From Pithys albifrons albifrons (taxonomy: Eukaryota > Chordata > Aves > Passeriformes > Thamnophilidae), in contig NC_092473.1 in NCBI RefSeq assembly GCF_047495875.1, forward strand, positions 11,747,733 to 11,811,732: a DNA stretch of 64,000 bases. The letters are read 5' to 3'. Made by a program: the position numbers and the translations under genes. Each line of letters opens with the position of its first letter. Position 1 is the first letter of the stretch. Below, piece after piece: positions 45,914 to 63,563 of the stretch. Below the pieces are notes generated by a model. It did no database searches, was not told the origin of the DNA, and was given only the letters and a program-made list of their open reading frames with translations.

Positions 45914-47561
45914 ATGACGACTAATCCCAAACCGAACAAGGCATTAAAGGTAGGCAAGAAGGCTGAGTGCATGGTGCTGGGTGGCCAGGGAGGCTGTTGC
46001 AGAACCATTTAATGTTGGTCATACATGACTGTTCTTTTTCGTTCCAAGAGAGTCTTGCAAATGGGTGCTGATACAATTTCCCTCTGTCTAAAATAAACGT
46101 TAGGGTAGAAGAATACTGGTGATACCCAGAAGGCGATGTGAAGTCTCTGGGGTGGCATGCAGGTTGGTGTATCCCAGTTGCTATCCAAGAGACTTCTGAC
46201 TATAGCAGGTATTGGCAGCATCCTGAAACCTGTGCTCCCAGGTTTATCAATGAAGTACTTTTACTCTCAGGACCAGGAGGCACTGGGGAAGGGACATGTT
46301 CAGCTGATGTCTTTCAGATCCATGAGACAGTAAATGCCTCAGACATACCAGCATGATGGTGATCTATACATGTGCTGTGAATGCATTGTTGAAATTTCTT
46401 TCCAGTGTTTTAGCTCTTCATTCTGTATATCCTGCAGTCTCTGAAAAGACAAAAGGATCATGTCTTAAAAGTTCAGGATTCAATGATCTTAAAGGTCCTT
46501 TCCAACCTAAATGATTCTATGATTCTGAAAATAACGGCAGTGGCAAACCTGCTTCAGAAAAGGCACAAAGCCATCATGGTTTTTTCATGTAACTTCACTC
46601 TGGCCTGTGCCCCAGCATAACCAAATCAGGGTGTGTCACTGATGCCAAACAGAGTTGGTTTTGTTCACTACTCAAATGAGCGATCTTCAGTGAAAAGCCA
46701 CAAAATTCTGAATTAAGCCCTGCAAGCAGCTATTCTGCTTTTGCAATGCTGCACTGGTGTCCCAGCATAATGCTGGGAAAAGGTGTTATATTTAGCATTC
46801 AGAATGAATTCTGCGTCCTGATGAAGGACCTCACAAACAAAATGCTTCGGCTTGGCTTTACATTTTTTTCCTTGAAAATCCTGTTGTTGGGTTTACGCTG
46901 CTTTCTCTGACCTAAAAGGGTTACCCAAACCCAGATGACAGCAGTGCTCAGATCTCTGCCATGTTTAGCCCAGATGTTTTAGTGGAGCTTGTGCTCTTTA
47001 CAGTGCTTTAGGGCTGTTTTCCAGGTAGGGCTGTCACATTACTGAGGGGTGGCCTGTCTCTTTCTGCTGTCCAGAACATCTGTTGACATAGGGTTGCTGC
47101 TACCCCTGTGCTGTTGATATTTGCAGGTAAAGGAGGAGTCAGGAGAGAATGCCCCAGTGCTGAGTGATGATGAACTCGTGTCAATGTCTGTACGGGAGCT
47201 TAACCAGCACCTGAGGGGTCTCACCAAAGAGGAGGTCATCCGTCTGAAGCAGCGGAGACGCACGCTGAAGAACCGGGGCTACGCTGCCAGCTGCCGCATC
47301 AAGCGCGTGACTCAGAAAGAGGAGCTCGAGAGGCAGCGGGTTGAGCTGCAGCAAGAGGTGGAGAAGCTGGCCAGAGAAAACAGCAGCATGAAGCTAGAGC
47401 TGGATGCCTTGCGCTCCAAGTACGAAGCACTCCAGACCTTTGCTCGTACTGTGGCGCGAGGGCCTATTACCCCGACCAAAGTTGCCACCACCAGTGTCAT
47501 CACCATTGTGAAATCAGCTGAAATCTCATCCAGTTCTGTGCCGTTTTCAGCAGCGTCCTAG
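45914..47561 (+). CDS. MAFK: Small Maf bZIP transcription factor MafK
   Basis: MafK is a nuclear bZIP protein without a transactivation domain. It binds Maf recognition elements as a repressive homodimer or as partner of NF-E2 p45, NRF1/2 or BACH1/2. Coding exons are 45914-45949 (12 residues; exon begins at 45,870 after an acceptor) and 47127-47561, giving 156 residues, the usual family length. The extended homology region covers about 24-50. The basic region (about 51-76) has the Maf signature NRGYAASCR with Tyr64. The zipper has Leu79, 86, 93, 107 and 114, with Met100 in one heptad position. A VKEE sumoylation-type motif (Lys14) falls at the exon junction. The start is the only ATG giving the known N-terminus. 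It shows no break or unusual residue. Confidence 0.98.
46479..46528 (+). mobile_element. CR1 LINE 3' terminal remnant in MAFK intron 2
   Basis: About 50 bp of CR1 tail: 'caatgatcttaaaggtcctt', 'tccaacctaaatgattctat', 'gattctga'. It is intronic, in the sense orientation. Confidence 0.88.
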
Positions 47562-50500
47562 TGCCCTCGGTGTGGGGAACTAGCAGCCTTTCAGAGGGGA
47601 GGGGATAAGGCTCTTTACGCGTTGTTCCGGAGTCCTTGGTCACGTCAAGAATTGGCATTTTAAGAATTTTCTTCCAAAAGTGCAAAAAGTAGAAGAAAAA
47701 AAAAAGAAATCGAGAAAAACTAAACAAACCCAAAGGGTTCCTACAAAGGGAACTTAACTGGCTGCTTCTGTCTGGACTCAGTGGCTCCATCAACCTCTTG
47801 TGTCCAGGATTTGAGCTCTGTATGCAGTACAAATTGCAAGATCTGCTTCCTCCTTCCCCCTGTGTCCACAAACCCCTCTCAGCCGTGGGTATCGTTCCAG
47901 CTGGGAGAAGATACCTGAGGAGCCTCCAGTCTTCATGAATGATGCTCAAGAGCCAGGAAACAGATGGACCGTAGAAATCATCATGTGAGATGAATGTATG
48001 GAAAAAAGAGTTTCCTTTAGTGGCCTCCTACTCCTTGAAAGAAGGGTCTCCCCTACCTTCCCCACTTCCATCTGATATTATGAGGGCAGGGATATAGGGT
48101 TTTTGGATTAGATTTCATTGTGCTGTGAGTGGATGGGAGCGGGAGAACGATGGAGCCTATTGCTTGGGTCTGACATACCCATTAGGAATAACCTTTTGTT
48201 TTCCATCCATGCTGTTAAAATATGGAAAAATATATATTTTACATATTTTAATATGCCCCAGTACCTGTGTGGCCTGTAAAAACTACATCGTAGCCTCCTT
48301 TATTCCAAACTCAAGTTTCCCAATAGCTCCCTCCCAAAGGTGTGCCTGTGAATTGGGTATATTTATGCAGTTTCTTGCTTCCAAATGATCCACGGTCTTG
48401 AAGTAGCAGCTTTTTTTTCCTGGATTCCCTGAAGCTTAAAGGAGGGAGGCACAGTAAATGCTGTGAAGAGCAGTGTGATGGGGAGAAGGGGAGATGAGGA
48501 GGAAAAATGCTGCAAGTATTACTGGTGAAGGCAGAACTGGCTGTGTGAGAAGGTGGAACAGTTCTGCTGGGATCAGCACTATGAGAAGGGGTTTGTGCAG
48601 AGTATTTCGGAAGGATGTTTTTTAAAGCACTGAAGTGTAACTAGAGGGTAATAGCATTCAGACAGGAGGAGAGAAGTGTTAGAGTCTCCTCTTTGACAAA
48701 AGCATTGGTAGGTTAGCAATGAGCATCCCAGGTGGGAGCTGCACTCGCCAGTCCTTGATGACCAGAGAAGGGCTATGGGGAGGTCAGATGGGAGCTGGAA
48801 GAGTCTTTACCTCTCCATAGCACCTCAGATGCTGAATTTGGGATCCAAAGAGTACAGTGAACAACCCTCAGTGTTCAGACAACCTGTGTGAATGTGACCC
48901 TGAAACTTGACGCTTTCTCTTGCAAATGGGTGAGTTATCCTGAGAGGTGTGCAGAAGGCAGGATGAAAAATCCCAGTGTGTATGTAGGGGATGGAAAAAT
49001 TGGGATCGAGAAGTTGTTCGTATGGCACTGAGCAGTGGTTCGGGAGAGAGGGATTTCTGGCTCGGCAATTGGGCAAGAGGTGGGAAGCGGAAAGAGATTC
49101 TGCTGTTGCAGCGCTGAAAAGAGGAATGTTTCCAGGTCACTGTAAAAAAAATAGCTATGTTGGTGTTTGTGTGTTTTGTTGTTGTTTTTTTTTTCTTTTT
49201 GAAGTAGGAAAGAAAAGGGACTGTGAGTTTTGTAGGGCAGGTCAGAGACTTGAGGAATGGACGATGCCTGTTGTCATGCAGGTGAGAATAGAATGAGATT
49301 GCTGAAGTTCAAGATGAGGAGAAAAGCTTAGGGAATTTGGGCTCCAGAACAGAAAAAGATCACGGAGAATTCATGAGTGTTTTGGACTGAAAGAGAATAA
49401 TCAAGTGCCACCATTGTTGCAAAGGGGACAGTTTGCTGGCATCTGACACCCAGTATAATTTGTTGTTTGAGGCCTTGTCTTGCCTTGGATTGCAGTACGT
49501 TGATAGAATTTTAGTGAAGCCCTACTTGTCTTTGGAAGAAGTTGTTAGCTTGCTTTTTCTTTTTTTTTCACCTTGTCATTGGAGTCTCTGGATTTCCCAG
49601 GAGGATCCCTTGTGAACTAGGTTAATGAAAAGAGTAACCTCAGACTTGGTTCTCATTCAGTCCTCAACATCAACATCCGTGACTGAGCCAGAAAGGGTGT
49701 CAGTGAAATGCTTCCTGAAGGCTCATTCCCCCTGCCAGATCCACGTATTACGGAGGGGAGCAAGGAGTTTCCTTCAAGTGATTTTCCAACATGTAGAGTT
49801 TGGATGACACTTAGTGTTACCTCATTTCTCCTCCACTCCCTCCCTATCTCCAAACAGGCAGATCAATGTCCTGTGTATCAGTACCAGTTATTGACTCCCA
49901 CAGCAGAAGCTGAGGAAGAGAAAGATATTACTGTCATTTCCTGGTCCTCATGTTCTCCAGCTCACAGACATTGGAAACTTTCCCAGACCTCACAGGTGCC
50001 TCCAAAACCAGGCAAAATGGAGACTCCTGGCACTGTTGGGGCTTTAAATGAAAACTTTAATGAAAAAGGCCAGTTGACTTGAAAATGCCCAAATGCTTCC
50101 AGTCTTTAAAACAGCTCCAGAGCTCCATAACATTCCTGGCTAGATAGGAACACCCTCTGGCTGCCCTTGACACCCCTTCGGGGAAATCAGACCAGTCTCA
50201 CCAAGGGAGATGGAGGTCGAACTTTGTTCCGTGGGGTCTTCTTGCTGTTGGAATGAGTTGAGAAACATATCTTTACGTGGCACTTCCCTTGTGGCCAAGT
50301 ATTTCTTTTTTTTCCAGTTCTTGGAAGGGTGCCAAAGGCTTGTCCAAGTGATTGCTAGTTTAGTGCTGGTAGGCACTTAAATCTCTGGTCACTCGATAAA
50401 GAACAAGAGGCCTGGGTGTTGTTAAAGCTGTTGATACCATAGCCATGGTAGGTAATCCATATTGGATATCCATAAGGACCACGTGGAAATATTTAAAGAG

Positions 50501-51930
50501 AGAGAAATATATATATAAATATATAATTATATACATTTTATCGTACAGATTTTTCGTAAAAAAGAAAAAAAATAATTTTTTTTCCAAGTTTGATACTGTA
50601 AATCTTTATTAAAAGAAATTGCCAGTCCAGGGCTCCCTGGGTGGTGACCTGGAGGGGAATGAAATGTTCTGGCTAAACTTCCACAGAGGGATCAGAATTG
50701 CAAGGTAATGTGGAGGGAGGAATGACCCGAAAGCTGTTGACCGCCTTGGAGACCCAGCTCCTCCACCCTCCTCCCAGGAGGGCCCTCCAGCTTGGGGTTG
50801 TCACATTGCATTCCTCTGGGGTTCGGTTTGTTTCTGTTGTATTTTATTTTTTGTTTTGTTTTTTTCTTTCCGTCCTGCCCTTGCCAGCCTGACATCCAAG
50901 GGCGAGTGTGGCGTGGGGCACTGGTGGCGTGGGGTGCGTTCCCCCGCCGCTGCACCTCTCGCTTTTCTTTTTGCTGCGGTAGTTTGGATGCCACGGCTCC
51001 CTTCTCTGCCCCTCTTAGTTTGTCCCCCTGACCCCACTGAGGAGTGGGGGCTCGGATTTTTGAGTGCTGGGATCCTCTCCCCTGGGCCTGGCCTTTCTTT
51101 GGTTGCTCCCCATCCGCAGTGTGACATGGGAACTGAGGGCTGGGCAGGAGAAGATGAAAAGCGTCGTGTAGTGACCGGGAGGGACATCTCTTCTCGTAGA
51201 CATGTTTGCTGTGCTTTCTGTTGGGAGTGGGGAACCTTTCCCTCCAGGGCAGCTCCAGATCCCTTAGAAACAAGTCAGTGTCTCTGCTCTTGCTCAACTC
51301 TACCATCTGCCAGGAGGAGACTGCAAAGTGCAGAGACCTGGGTGACACGGCCGGGGAGGGATGAGGCGCTGGTGGTGAGCCGGTGTGGAGATGAGCTGTG
51401 GCAGGGCCAGGCGTGATGCCATGGGAGCATGAGGGACAGCTCAGACAGACCCAGGGAGGAGGAGAAGGTGGCAGTTTTTTCTCTCTCGAATCATTTAAAC
51501 TTCATTGTCATGATTGTTTTTATTTAAAAATGGAAAAAAAAAAGAAACAAAACCGAAAAACTTTTGTAATGTGGATTTGTTTTCCTTCGTCTGTATTTCA
51601 GTCTGCTGGGGTGTTTCCGTAGATGGTGGATACTTGCTTTCATTTTTTTAATGATAGAAGTCTTCTGTTTTAAGTTGTTTTTTATCACCAGCTCATTCTA
51701 TCCTCTGTGGTTACTCAGTAATTTCATTTCAATATTTATTTTTGTGCTGCTTTTTTATTATAAAATAAATTATTGATATACCAAGCGATGTGGATTCCTG
51801 TTTGTAAGGCGAATAGCCCTGTGTATGTGTCCATTACTTCTCTTGACAGCCACAACGTAATTTATTGCTGTAAATTTAGCTGCAGTGACTGGTTTTTTTG
51901 TACCTTTCCAATAAAGCATTTTCTGGTTTC
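47562..51930 (+). other. MAFK: MAFK 3' UTR
   Basis: No other coding signal appears after the MAFK stop for over 4 kb. The sequence ends in AT-rich stretches at 50,490-50,600 and 51,510-51,780 with several ATTTA motifs, typical of unstable regulatory mRNAs. An AATAAA at 51,764 and a second at 51,910 are candidate polyadenylation signals; an ATTAAA near 50,608 could give a shorter form. The length is inferred from signals only. Confidence 0.65.
51910..51915 (+). terminator. MAFK: Candidate main polyadenylation signal of MAFK
   Basis: AATAAA preceded by a T-rich stretch (ggtttttttgtacc) and followed within 40 nt by T/GT-rich sequence. A second AATAAA lies at 51,764-51,769 and another at 52,482-52,487, so alternative ends are possible. 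Confidence 0.6.
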
Positions 51931-54870
51931 AGACTTGCCCTCGTCTATGGTCAGCATTTTGGATCCTGAATTGATCTTCAATGGAGTGTTTTCTGTAGTT
52001 TTTTTGCTGCCTGTCCCCAGTGCAGCACACAGCTGGTTGCTGGCTGTGGCGCTGCAGCGAGTGATGCATTTTTTGGAGGCAGGCTGGGCTAAGGCAAGTG
52101 GGGTGGCAGCTTGGGCTTTTGCAATTGTCTGAGCCAGTTAGGCGGAGCCCATCTTGGCCCTGCTGTGGTGCTTTCTTGGGCTGTTTGGAATGTGCTCAAG
52201 GGATAGCTCTTGTCTGAGCTGTTTGTCGAGTCGATCCCATGCTCAGACCAGGTGTACCTGTTCCTAACCCAGGCTGTGCCTTTGTGCACAATCAGTGGGT
52301 GTCTGTGTTAGCACAAGAGGACTGACAGCTCAGCAGGCACCTGCTTGCAGTCAAGATGCTGAGCAAGGCCACTTGTGGCTTGGAGACACTGTGACCTGTC
52401 TCACAGTGCTGGAGAAAGACATTCTTTCTTTCTTTGGCTTGTGCAATACCCTTTCACTGTCTTCCTGTGCGACTGCTTGTGAATAAACCCTTACATCAAC
52501 ACTTCATCTTTTTGCTTGTTCCTGTTGGGGCTTTAAAGGGGTGGTGTCTTGTGCCAGTGAGCTCCCAGGCCTATGTTGGCCTTAATCCCCTATTCCAAGT
52601 GGTTATTTTTCTTCAGGGGGCAGCTGAAGGGGGAAATCACTGGGTAGTAGGTTGGAAGCAGATGGGTGTGTTGGCAAAAGCTGGAATTAGAGGTAGGGCA
52701 GACTGGAGAGGAGCAGCGCTGAAGGCTTTGTGTGTCAGCAGGTAATGGATGGTCATTAGGTGGGGCCAGGCAGGCTTGGCTGAGCAGGCACGTGGGTGAA
52801 GCCTGTGGGTGATTGTAGTGTCCATGCAGAGCAAGAAAAGCTTCATGTCCTGCCTGGAGAGATGGCAGCAAGGAGCCAGTGCCAATGGAGAGGGAGGTGG
52901 GCCAGTTGAGACTGTTGGAAGGATGGAGAAGCATTAATTCAGGAGAAAAAGGGCATGAGAAATGGTCCAGGTGGAGGTTCAGCAGTGAAAGAAAACAACC
53001 TTTACCATGCTTAGAGGAGAAGTCTTAGAGAATAGTCTCTGTGAACAGCGTGGCAAAAGTGCGATCCTGCTCTCTGGTACAGATCTGGCAGCCTGTTGCC
53101 TGTCAGCAGCTGGGCCCAGGGACTGACTGGTAGGTGTTAGCACCCAAAAACAGAACTGGCTCTGTCTCTGGTTGGCTGCATGGTGAGCAGCTGCTTGTGA
53201 GAGCTGGCTCTGCTGTGGTGCCAGTGGCCACCTTACTTCCCCTCTGCTTGTAGGGTGGTCAACCCTAGCCCCTGCAGGTGCAGTGGCAGGGCGTGCCCTG
53301 TGAAGATCATCCCTGATACAAGCGATGTGTAAACCTGCCCAAAAAGCACCAGGAGATCCGATAGCTGCAGCTCAGCTTTGCCCTTGGGGAAAGCCTGAGG
53401 ACAAGTGACAACTGGAAAACAAATCTGCCGACCACCAGAGCCTGCTGCTGGCAGTGAGAAGCGCCTGTTCCTCCTGGGCTGCTTGCTGGCATGACTCCAG
53501 GCACAGCAGGCTCCTGTGTAGGTCACCCGGGTGCTTGCCGCCAGCTTTCCCCATGTCCTTGTTGAGGAGGTGGAGGAGACACATTAGCAGAGGAGCACGG
53601 GACCGCATCCAGCCTACACCACTGTTGGCATTTTTCTTCCCTGTGGAAGCATTTTGACAGCATAAGGGTTTGAGGGCCGTGACAGCGCCCAGCCTGAGCT
53701 GTCAGCTCTTGCTTCTCTCCCCTCTCCAAGAAGAAGGACGATGAGGAGGCCCAGCTCGAGTTGGCTGGATGGAGCAGGGAGGGTGCCTGCTGCTGCTGTC
53801 GCGGCAGCCAGCTGGTGTCCAGCCCAGCACGGCTCCGTCAGGCTGGTATCACACTGCTGACTTGCATGACTCACAGCTGACTTTTTTTCCTTCCCCCCTT
53901 GTTTGGCTTGCAAGAAAGATCTGTTTTACATATAATACAGTAATCAGGGCTTGACATAAATAGGCAAATGTTATTGTCTGCAGTGGGAATTGCACCTGCT
54001 GGCAGAGCAGTGGAGGCAGCCCATTATGCACCGGAGTCGATCATTTGTGCAGTGAAGTACAACCACAGTTCTTGCTGTGTTCTTGTGCAAGTCTTTATCT
54101 CAGTGGCTGTGAGTGCATCGACAGATGTGCCATCATCACCTTTGCAGTCTGTCCTCGCCCCAGGAGCCGGAGCAGCCTCTGTTCCTGCAGCTGTGGCTGT
54201 CCTTTCCCAGAGGGGTGAAGACCAAGATGTTCAGCTGAGACGTCCCTATTCGGCTGTGTTACAAAGCCAAGCAGCCTCATCCCCGAGCACTGAGGATGCA
54301 TTTTGTGGGCAGGACAGTCCTGCTGCCAGGATGCCAGGATTCTGGATGAATGCCTGGATGCGTAGAGCATGTGGCTCTTCTTTATGGACCTCATTGCAGG
54401 TTAAGTGGCAGCAGCCTCACCTGCTGAGCAGGTATGAGCAGCTTCAGACCACAGGGACTTGTGAGACTGGCTGAGCTGTAGGATGCTCACATGGAGTCTG
54501 GGCTTCAGCATGGTAAGATTTCTCCAAAAATAATCAACAGAGATTATCTTGGTGCTGGGGTCTGGGCTTAGCTTAGCTAAACCAAATCCAGCACCTCTGA
54601 ACTGCTGCATCCACAGCTTAGGCAAGGGTTGGAGGAGGTGCTGCGCAAGGACAGGAAGCAGGGGACGCACACATTCTTTGTGGAGTGAAAAAGATGAGCA
54701 CAAATCCCGTAGGAATGCCAAAATGTGCAGGATGCTGTGTGTGCAGGTATTTCTGCTGGGCCAGCATCGAGGGGCAGGGAGGACGTTAAGCTTAAGAGCA
54801 TCAGCATTATAGCAGGAACAAGCAGATTGTGGGCTTTGCTTGCTGAGCTCAGTGAAAATGCTTGCTCCAT
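51931..54870. other. Intergenic gap between convergent MAFK and TMEM184A
   Basis: I found no exon, repeat family or RNA gene here. Open frames up to 168 codons (53,968-54,474, plus) show no recognisable protein signature and no splice context. The AATAAA at 52,482 may be a distal MAFK signal. Confidence 0.6.
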
Positions 54871-54884
54871 CCTAGAAATTGCTG

Positions 54885-54890
54885 TTTATT
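54885..54890 (-). terminator. TMEM184A: Candidate polyadenylation signal of TMEM184A
   Basis: The plus strand reads tttatt, giving AATAAA on the minus strand. It is the first canonical signal seen downstream of the stop codon at 56,277 and would give a 3' UTR of about 1.4 kb. Confidence 0.5.
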
Positions 54891-56276
54891 AGAAAAAAAA
54901 TAAATAAAATAATTTCACGTTGTGATTTACATTTTGCAGCTTAAGAGCAGGGAAAAAAAATACCCAAATGCTTGGAGGTAGTGTAACACAGGGCTCCAAG
55001 CCTACCCATTGTTTTTTTTTTTGCCAAATGACTGCAAATCTGAGGCTGTAGACTTGTCCTTGTCCTTCCACTGCCCAGCTCACACCCCAGACAACAGCCC
55101 AAACAGTGCCTAAATAAGTTCACAAAGATCATCTGATTGCAAGGGAGTAGAAATCAGACTTAAAATTGGGGGGGAGTTAAAATCCAGAGAAAGTTTAACA
55201 GGATGTGCACTCTCCATCGCTGATACAGGGAGAATCCCTCCATGCAGGATCTTTCCCTGCCAGTGGTCCTGCTCTGAGTGGCGACATCCCCCAGCATCTC
55301 TCTATGGCCACCATGGTCACCCAGCTGGACTCAGCTCCCACCTGGCTTCCCAGAGGTCAGGCAAAGCCCAGGGATGGAGAATAGTGAAGGGTTAGGAGGA
55401 ACAGACAGTTCCCAGTAAATGAATTCCTACCACCACCAGTCACAGTCCAGCTCCCTAATAAAGACCGATAAGGAAGCTGGAATCCCTTTTAACTTCTGAT
55501 CCATTCAGAGATAAGCTAGTTCAGACATAAACAAGCTCTTCTGTCACCGGCAGCTCTCAGAAATGCAGCTGCAGACCTCTGGTTTGCCCCAGTGAGGTCC
55601 TGCTGCACTCCCGGGGGAGTTACTCAGACAGCTGCATCCTCATCTGGAGGGAGAAGAGGATGACTTGCTCTTCCTCCACGGTAAAGGTCTTTTGCACAAC
55701 TCTGTAGTCTTTTCTGGGAGAAGGAGAGGGAAAAATGTAAAAATAAGGAATGACGTCTTTCAACCATTACCGGGTTTTGAGGTGAAGCGAAGTCACCTTC
55801 CTGGGCTGGTTTTCTCCACGGGGCCCTTGGAGATCATTTTTTACTCAAATGGGGAGAAACTAGAGCAGAACTGTGCTGAGAAAAGCATTTCTCTCAGGCC
55901 TCAGCACTGCTTAAAGGTAAGAGGAGAGCGAGGGCAGCTGATCTGTCCTGCACCCTGCCTCCCCTCGCTGCCTGTCATCCCCCAGTGTTGGCACAGGGCA
56001 GAGAGACACCAGCAGTGGGGCAGCAAAGCCCAGGCTGCAAGGCAGGGTCAAACAAAGCCTCATCTGTAACAGGAGGAGAGATGGGACAGCAGAAGCTGGC
56101 ACTATCTGATTTAACCTTTTCCTGGGTTATTGCATCTTCCCCTTGAGAGACTGGCTTTTTGGGTAGAAATCCTGGCTTCCCAGTACTCTGGTGAGACCAG
56201 GTCATCTCAGCCTTGAGACACCTTCCCCTTGCATGGGTTTAAATATCTCCAGTGTCACTGTCCCATCTGATATTTC

Positions 56277-60594
<4,318 letters not shown>

Positions 60595-62049
60595 CTGCAG
60601 GGAGGGAGAGGGAAAGGGAGTGGTGAAGGAAGGTAGGAGCAAGGTAAGCTGGTGACAGGGAAGGTCCAGCAGATTTCCCAACCCACACAGCATGTACAAA
60701 CCTCCTGTGAGGTTTATTTCCTCCCCAGGGTTTTTTCAAGGTGTCCATCCCTCAACCAAACCAGCCTGTTTTCCATGGTTGGGTCTGCTCTTTTTCTCTC
60801 AGCAGGAAAGTGCAAATGTCCTTCAAGAGCTGGCCCTCTTTTCCCTGAGGAGGGCTGTGCAGTCCCCATGTCTCCCAAAACACATTCATGTTTATGCTTC
60901 TTCTTTCGAGCCATGCTCCTTGTTTTCTCAGGAATCACTATCCTGCTTGAAAGGGAATGACCTGTCTACATTTGTGCCCATGTGTGTTCATACTTATGGC
61001 TCAGGACCCTTTTCTATCATAAACCAGAGACTTAAGTGTTAAATCCATCCATTACCTACAATAATAAGGAGTCCCTTACCAACAAGCCACCAGGACACTA
61101 ATGTCCTCCTCCTTGGAAGCCCAGAAAACACCAGGATCTCTGTGGTGTCCCCCAGATGTGGCTCTGTTCATCATGTGTGGTCTGCTGTGGGCAAAGCCTG
61201 AGGCTGTTCAAGAAGCCAAGTATTTGGCATCACCCAGCTTCTTAATCCAGCTATTTCAGGATTGTGGGGTTGTCCGTGTGCCAAACAGTACCAACCCCAA
61301 GACCTGTAGGGTAGCCAGTAGTCCCTCTTGCACCCAAAATTAAGCACAAGGGAGCAAGCCTGCCATGCCACAGGCAGAGCTGCTGCCCTTTGAGGATGCT
61401 GGAGCACTCCAGCATCACCCTGGTCAGTCCGTCCTCCTCAAAGCTGGTTGACCCTGGTGCAGAGGGTGGCTGGGGCATATGAGCATTGTGTACCTTGCAG
61501 CTCCAGACAGCAAGGACCAACTTAATAATAAGCAATTATTTATAGGGCAGCTTCATATCTACAGGCCCACAGATGAGTAAACTGACATGTTTGGATTCTC
61601 TTTTGCTAATCTATGGAAAGCTGCTTTTCCCCAAGTATAACAATAGCAGTTTTAAAAAAACAATCTTTCAGCAGAGCTCTAACAATATAGCTGCTTCTCA
61701 GGGCATTGTTAATACACAAATATTTTAGCTGCTGGGTAACTATCGCCTGGGATAAAACTAAGCGTGAACTGGAGAGGAGCGTGAAAATATCTGCCATAGA
61801 TAAGAGTGGTTGGGAATGACCTCTGTCCAATTAACCATTGAAAACAAACCAAAGCAAGAGCTTGCCCTGTGGCTTCCTCTCTTGCCCTCTCCCCAAACCC
61901 CAGCCTCACAGGAGAGGAAACTCAGCTGGTGTCAGATCAACAGCCCTAAAAATACCTTTCCACCTCTCCTCCTGGCAGGAGTCGCCTGTAAGCGGAGATG
62001 CCGGGGTGGCAGAGTGCTGCCGAGGCCCCCGGGGCTCCCCCTGGCGTAC

Positions 62050-62180
62050 CTGTGCCCGCAAGCGGGGAAGTGGAGCTGGGGAGGCTGCAGGGAGAGCTGG
62101 GCTGATAGTGTTACGGAGACAGCAGGGAGCCGGGCTTTTCCTCCCCGCGACTGCCCTGTGGCCCTGCCCTGGCCAGCAGG
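62050..62180 (-). other. Candidate 5' UTR exon of TMEM184A
   Basis: A minus-strand donor with good consensus (CACAG|GTACGC) sits at 62,049 at the edge of a GC-rich patch. The 5' limit is estimated. This is the nearest GC-rich donor upstream of the TMEM184A start-codon exon, but no further evidence supports it. Confidence 0.25.
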
Positions 62181-63563
62181 AAGGATCCCCGGAAAGCTGG
62201 GGAGGGATCTGGTCTTTGAACGGAGCATGACAACGCTGGACCTGCCTTGTAAACATTAACAGGAGGACGGAGATAGTTTGTGACACAGGCAGGGAGACAA
62301 CAGCCTGGTTGTGCCCCGTTCCACAGTCACTACTCACTCTTTTTGAGGGCTGCCCTGCTGCTGGCTGGGGCTATATGGCTGGATTTGGCCACTCTTTCCC
62401 TCTGCCAGTGATAGAGCTGTACGAAAGCTCATTATTTCTAGCTGTGTTTTTCTAGTAACTTTTCTAGTGATCCAGCCCTCTTCCCAAGACATGGCAGAGA
62501 GCTATGTTCAAAGCTAGACCCATTTATTCTGTTTTCAACCCAGCGCTGTGCCAGAGATACTTGGCCCAAGACATCCCAACTCCTATTAGCTTTCCCAGCC
62601 ATCTCAGTACAGGCACGGTGGCACCAGTGGCTGGTCCTGGCAGCCTCCCCGACATTGTCACACTCTGAACGTGGCAGAGCAAGTCATTAAAAGCAAAAGC
62701 CTCAGTGTGGCTTGGAGACAGGGCTCCCAGCTCGAGAGGTAATTAGATCCCGGCCGTGCAAGGTAGTCAGGCAATTCAATGCAGTTAGAGAGTCATTTAC
62801 TTCCAAAACAAAGGCAGCAAGGAGACACAGGGAATAATATCAGCTGCAAAACTCAGCTCCTGGACAGGACTGCACCAGTGTCACATCCAATCTGTCTGTT
62901 TTCAGATGCCATGCAGCATCTGTCGGTTACACTCACGCCCTGGGATATTAGAGATGCCAGGTGAGCACTGAGAAGATAAACTGAGCAGTGAAACCTGTGT
63001 TCAGGCAGGCCACCTAAAAACAGGACTTTTCACCTTGTCAGGGATTCCCCTCTGTCTGCAGGCTGCCAGAGCCTGGACTCCCAGCTCACATCCCTCCCTG
63101 TGTCCTGAAGCACCTGGGACACATCCCCATCTCAGCGGCAGCCCCTGTAGGGTGGAGCAGTCACAAAGCTAAGATGAGCCCTGTCAGCCCTCCACCAGTG
63201 CCTCTGAGATCCCTGATCCACATCCTGGGGGAGGGGAGCATCCACGTTTAGCCCCACCAGCACAGGAGACGTGTCTTTCATCCTGATTTCTTTCTGATAA
63301 AGCCAGGACACCCAAGTTATTTACCCTACCAGCCTCTTCACACCACTCAAAGGCCACCCAGGAGGAAGGACCTACAGCACACAGCTATGAATTGAGGCAG
63401 GGCAGCATAGTCTGGAGGACTGGATGACGCAGGCATGGAGCTCTTACAGCAGGCTCTGTCCCTCCCCGCAGCTCCCACAGGTGTTCAGGACTAATGGCTG
63501 GGTCAACCTCTGGTCTGTGGGAGGGTGCCCCGGCCCCTGCGTACCCCCCAGGGCCCCACTCAC

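Noticed and set aside
52482..52487. AATAAA as the main MAFK polyadenylation signal
   Set aside because: The signal at 51,910 is closer and has better flanking T/GT-rich sequence. The distal one is kept only as an alternative.
53968..54474. 168-codon plus-strand open frame in the MAFK-TMEM184A gap
   Set aside because: No recognisable motif, no splice context and ordinary composition; chance length is likely.
61980..62260. Open frames of 130-150 codons on both strands
   Set aside because: They are unrecognised, mutually overlapping and confined to a GC-rich patch that is more likely 5' UTR or promoter.
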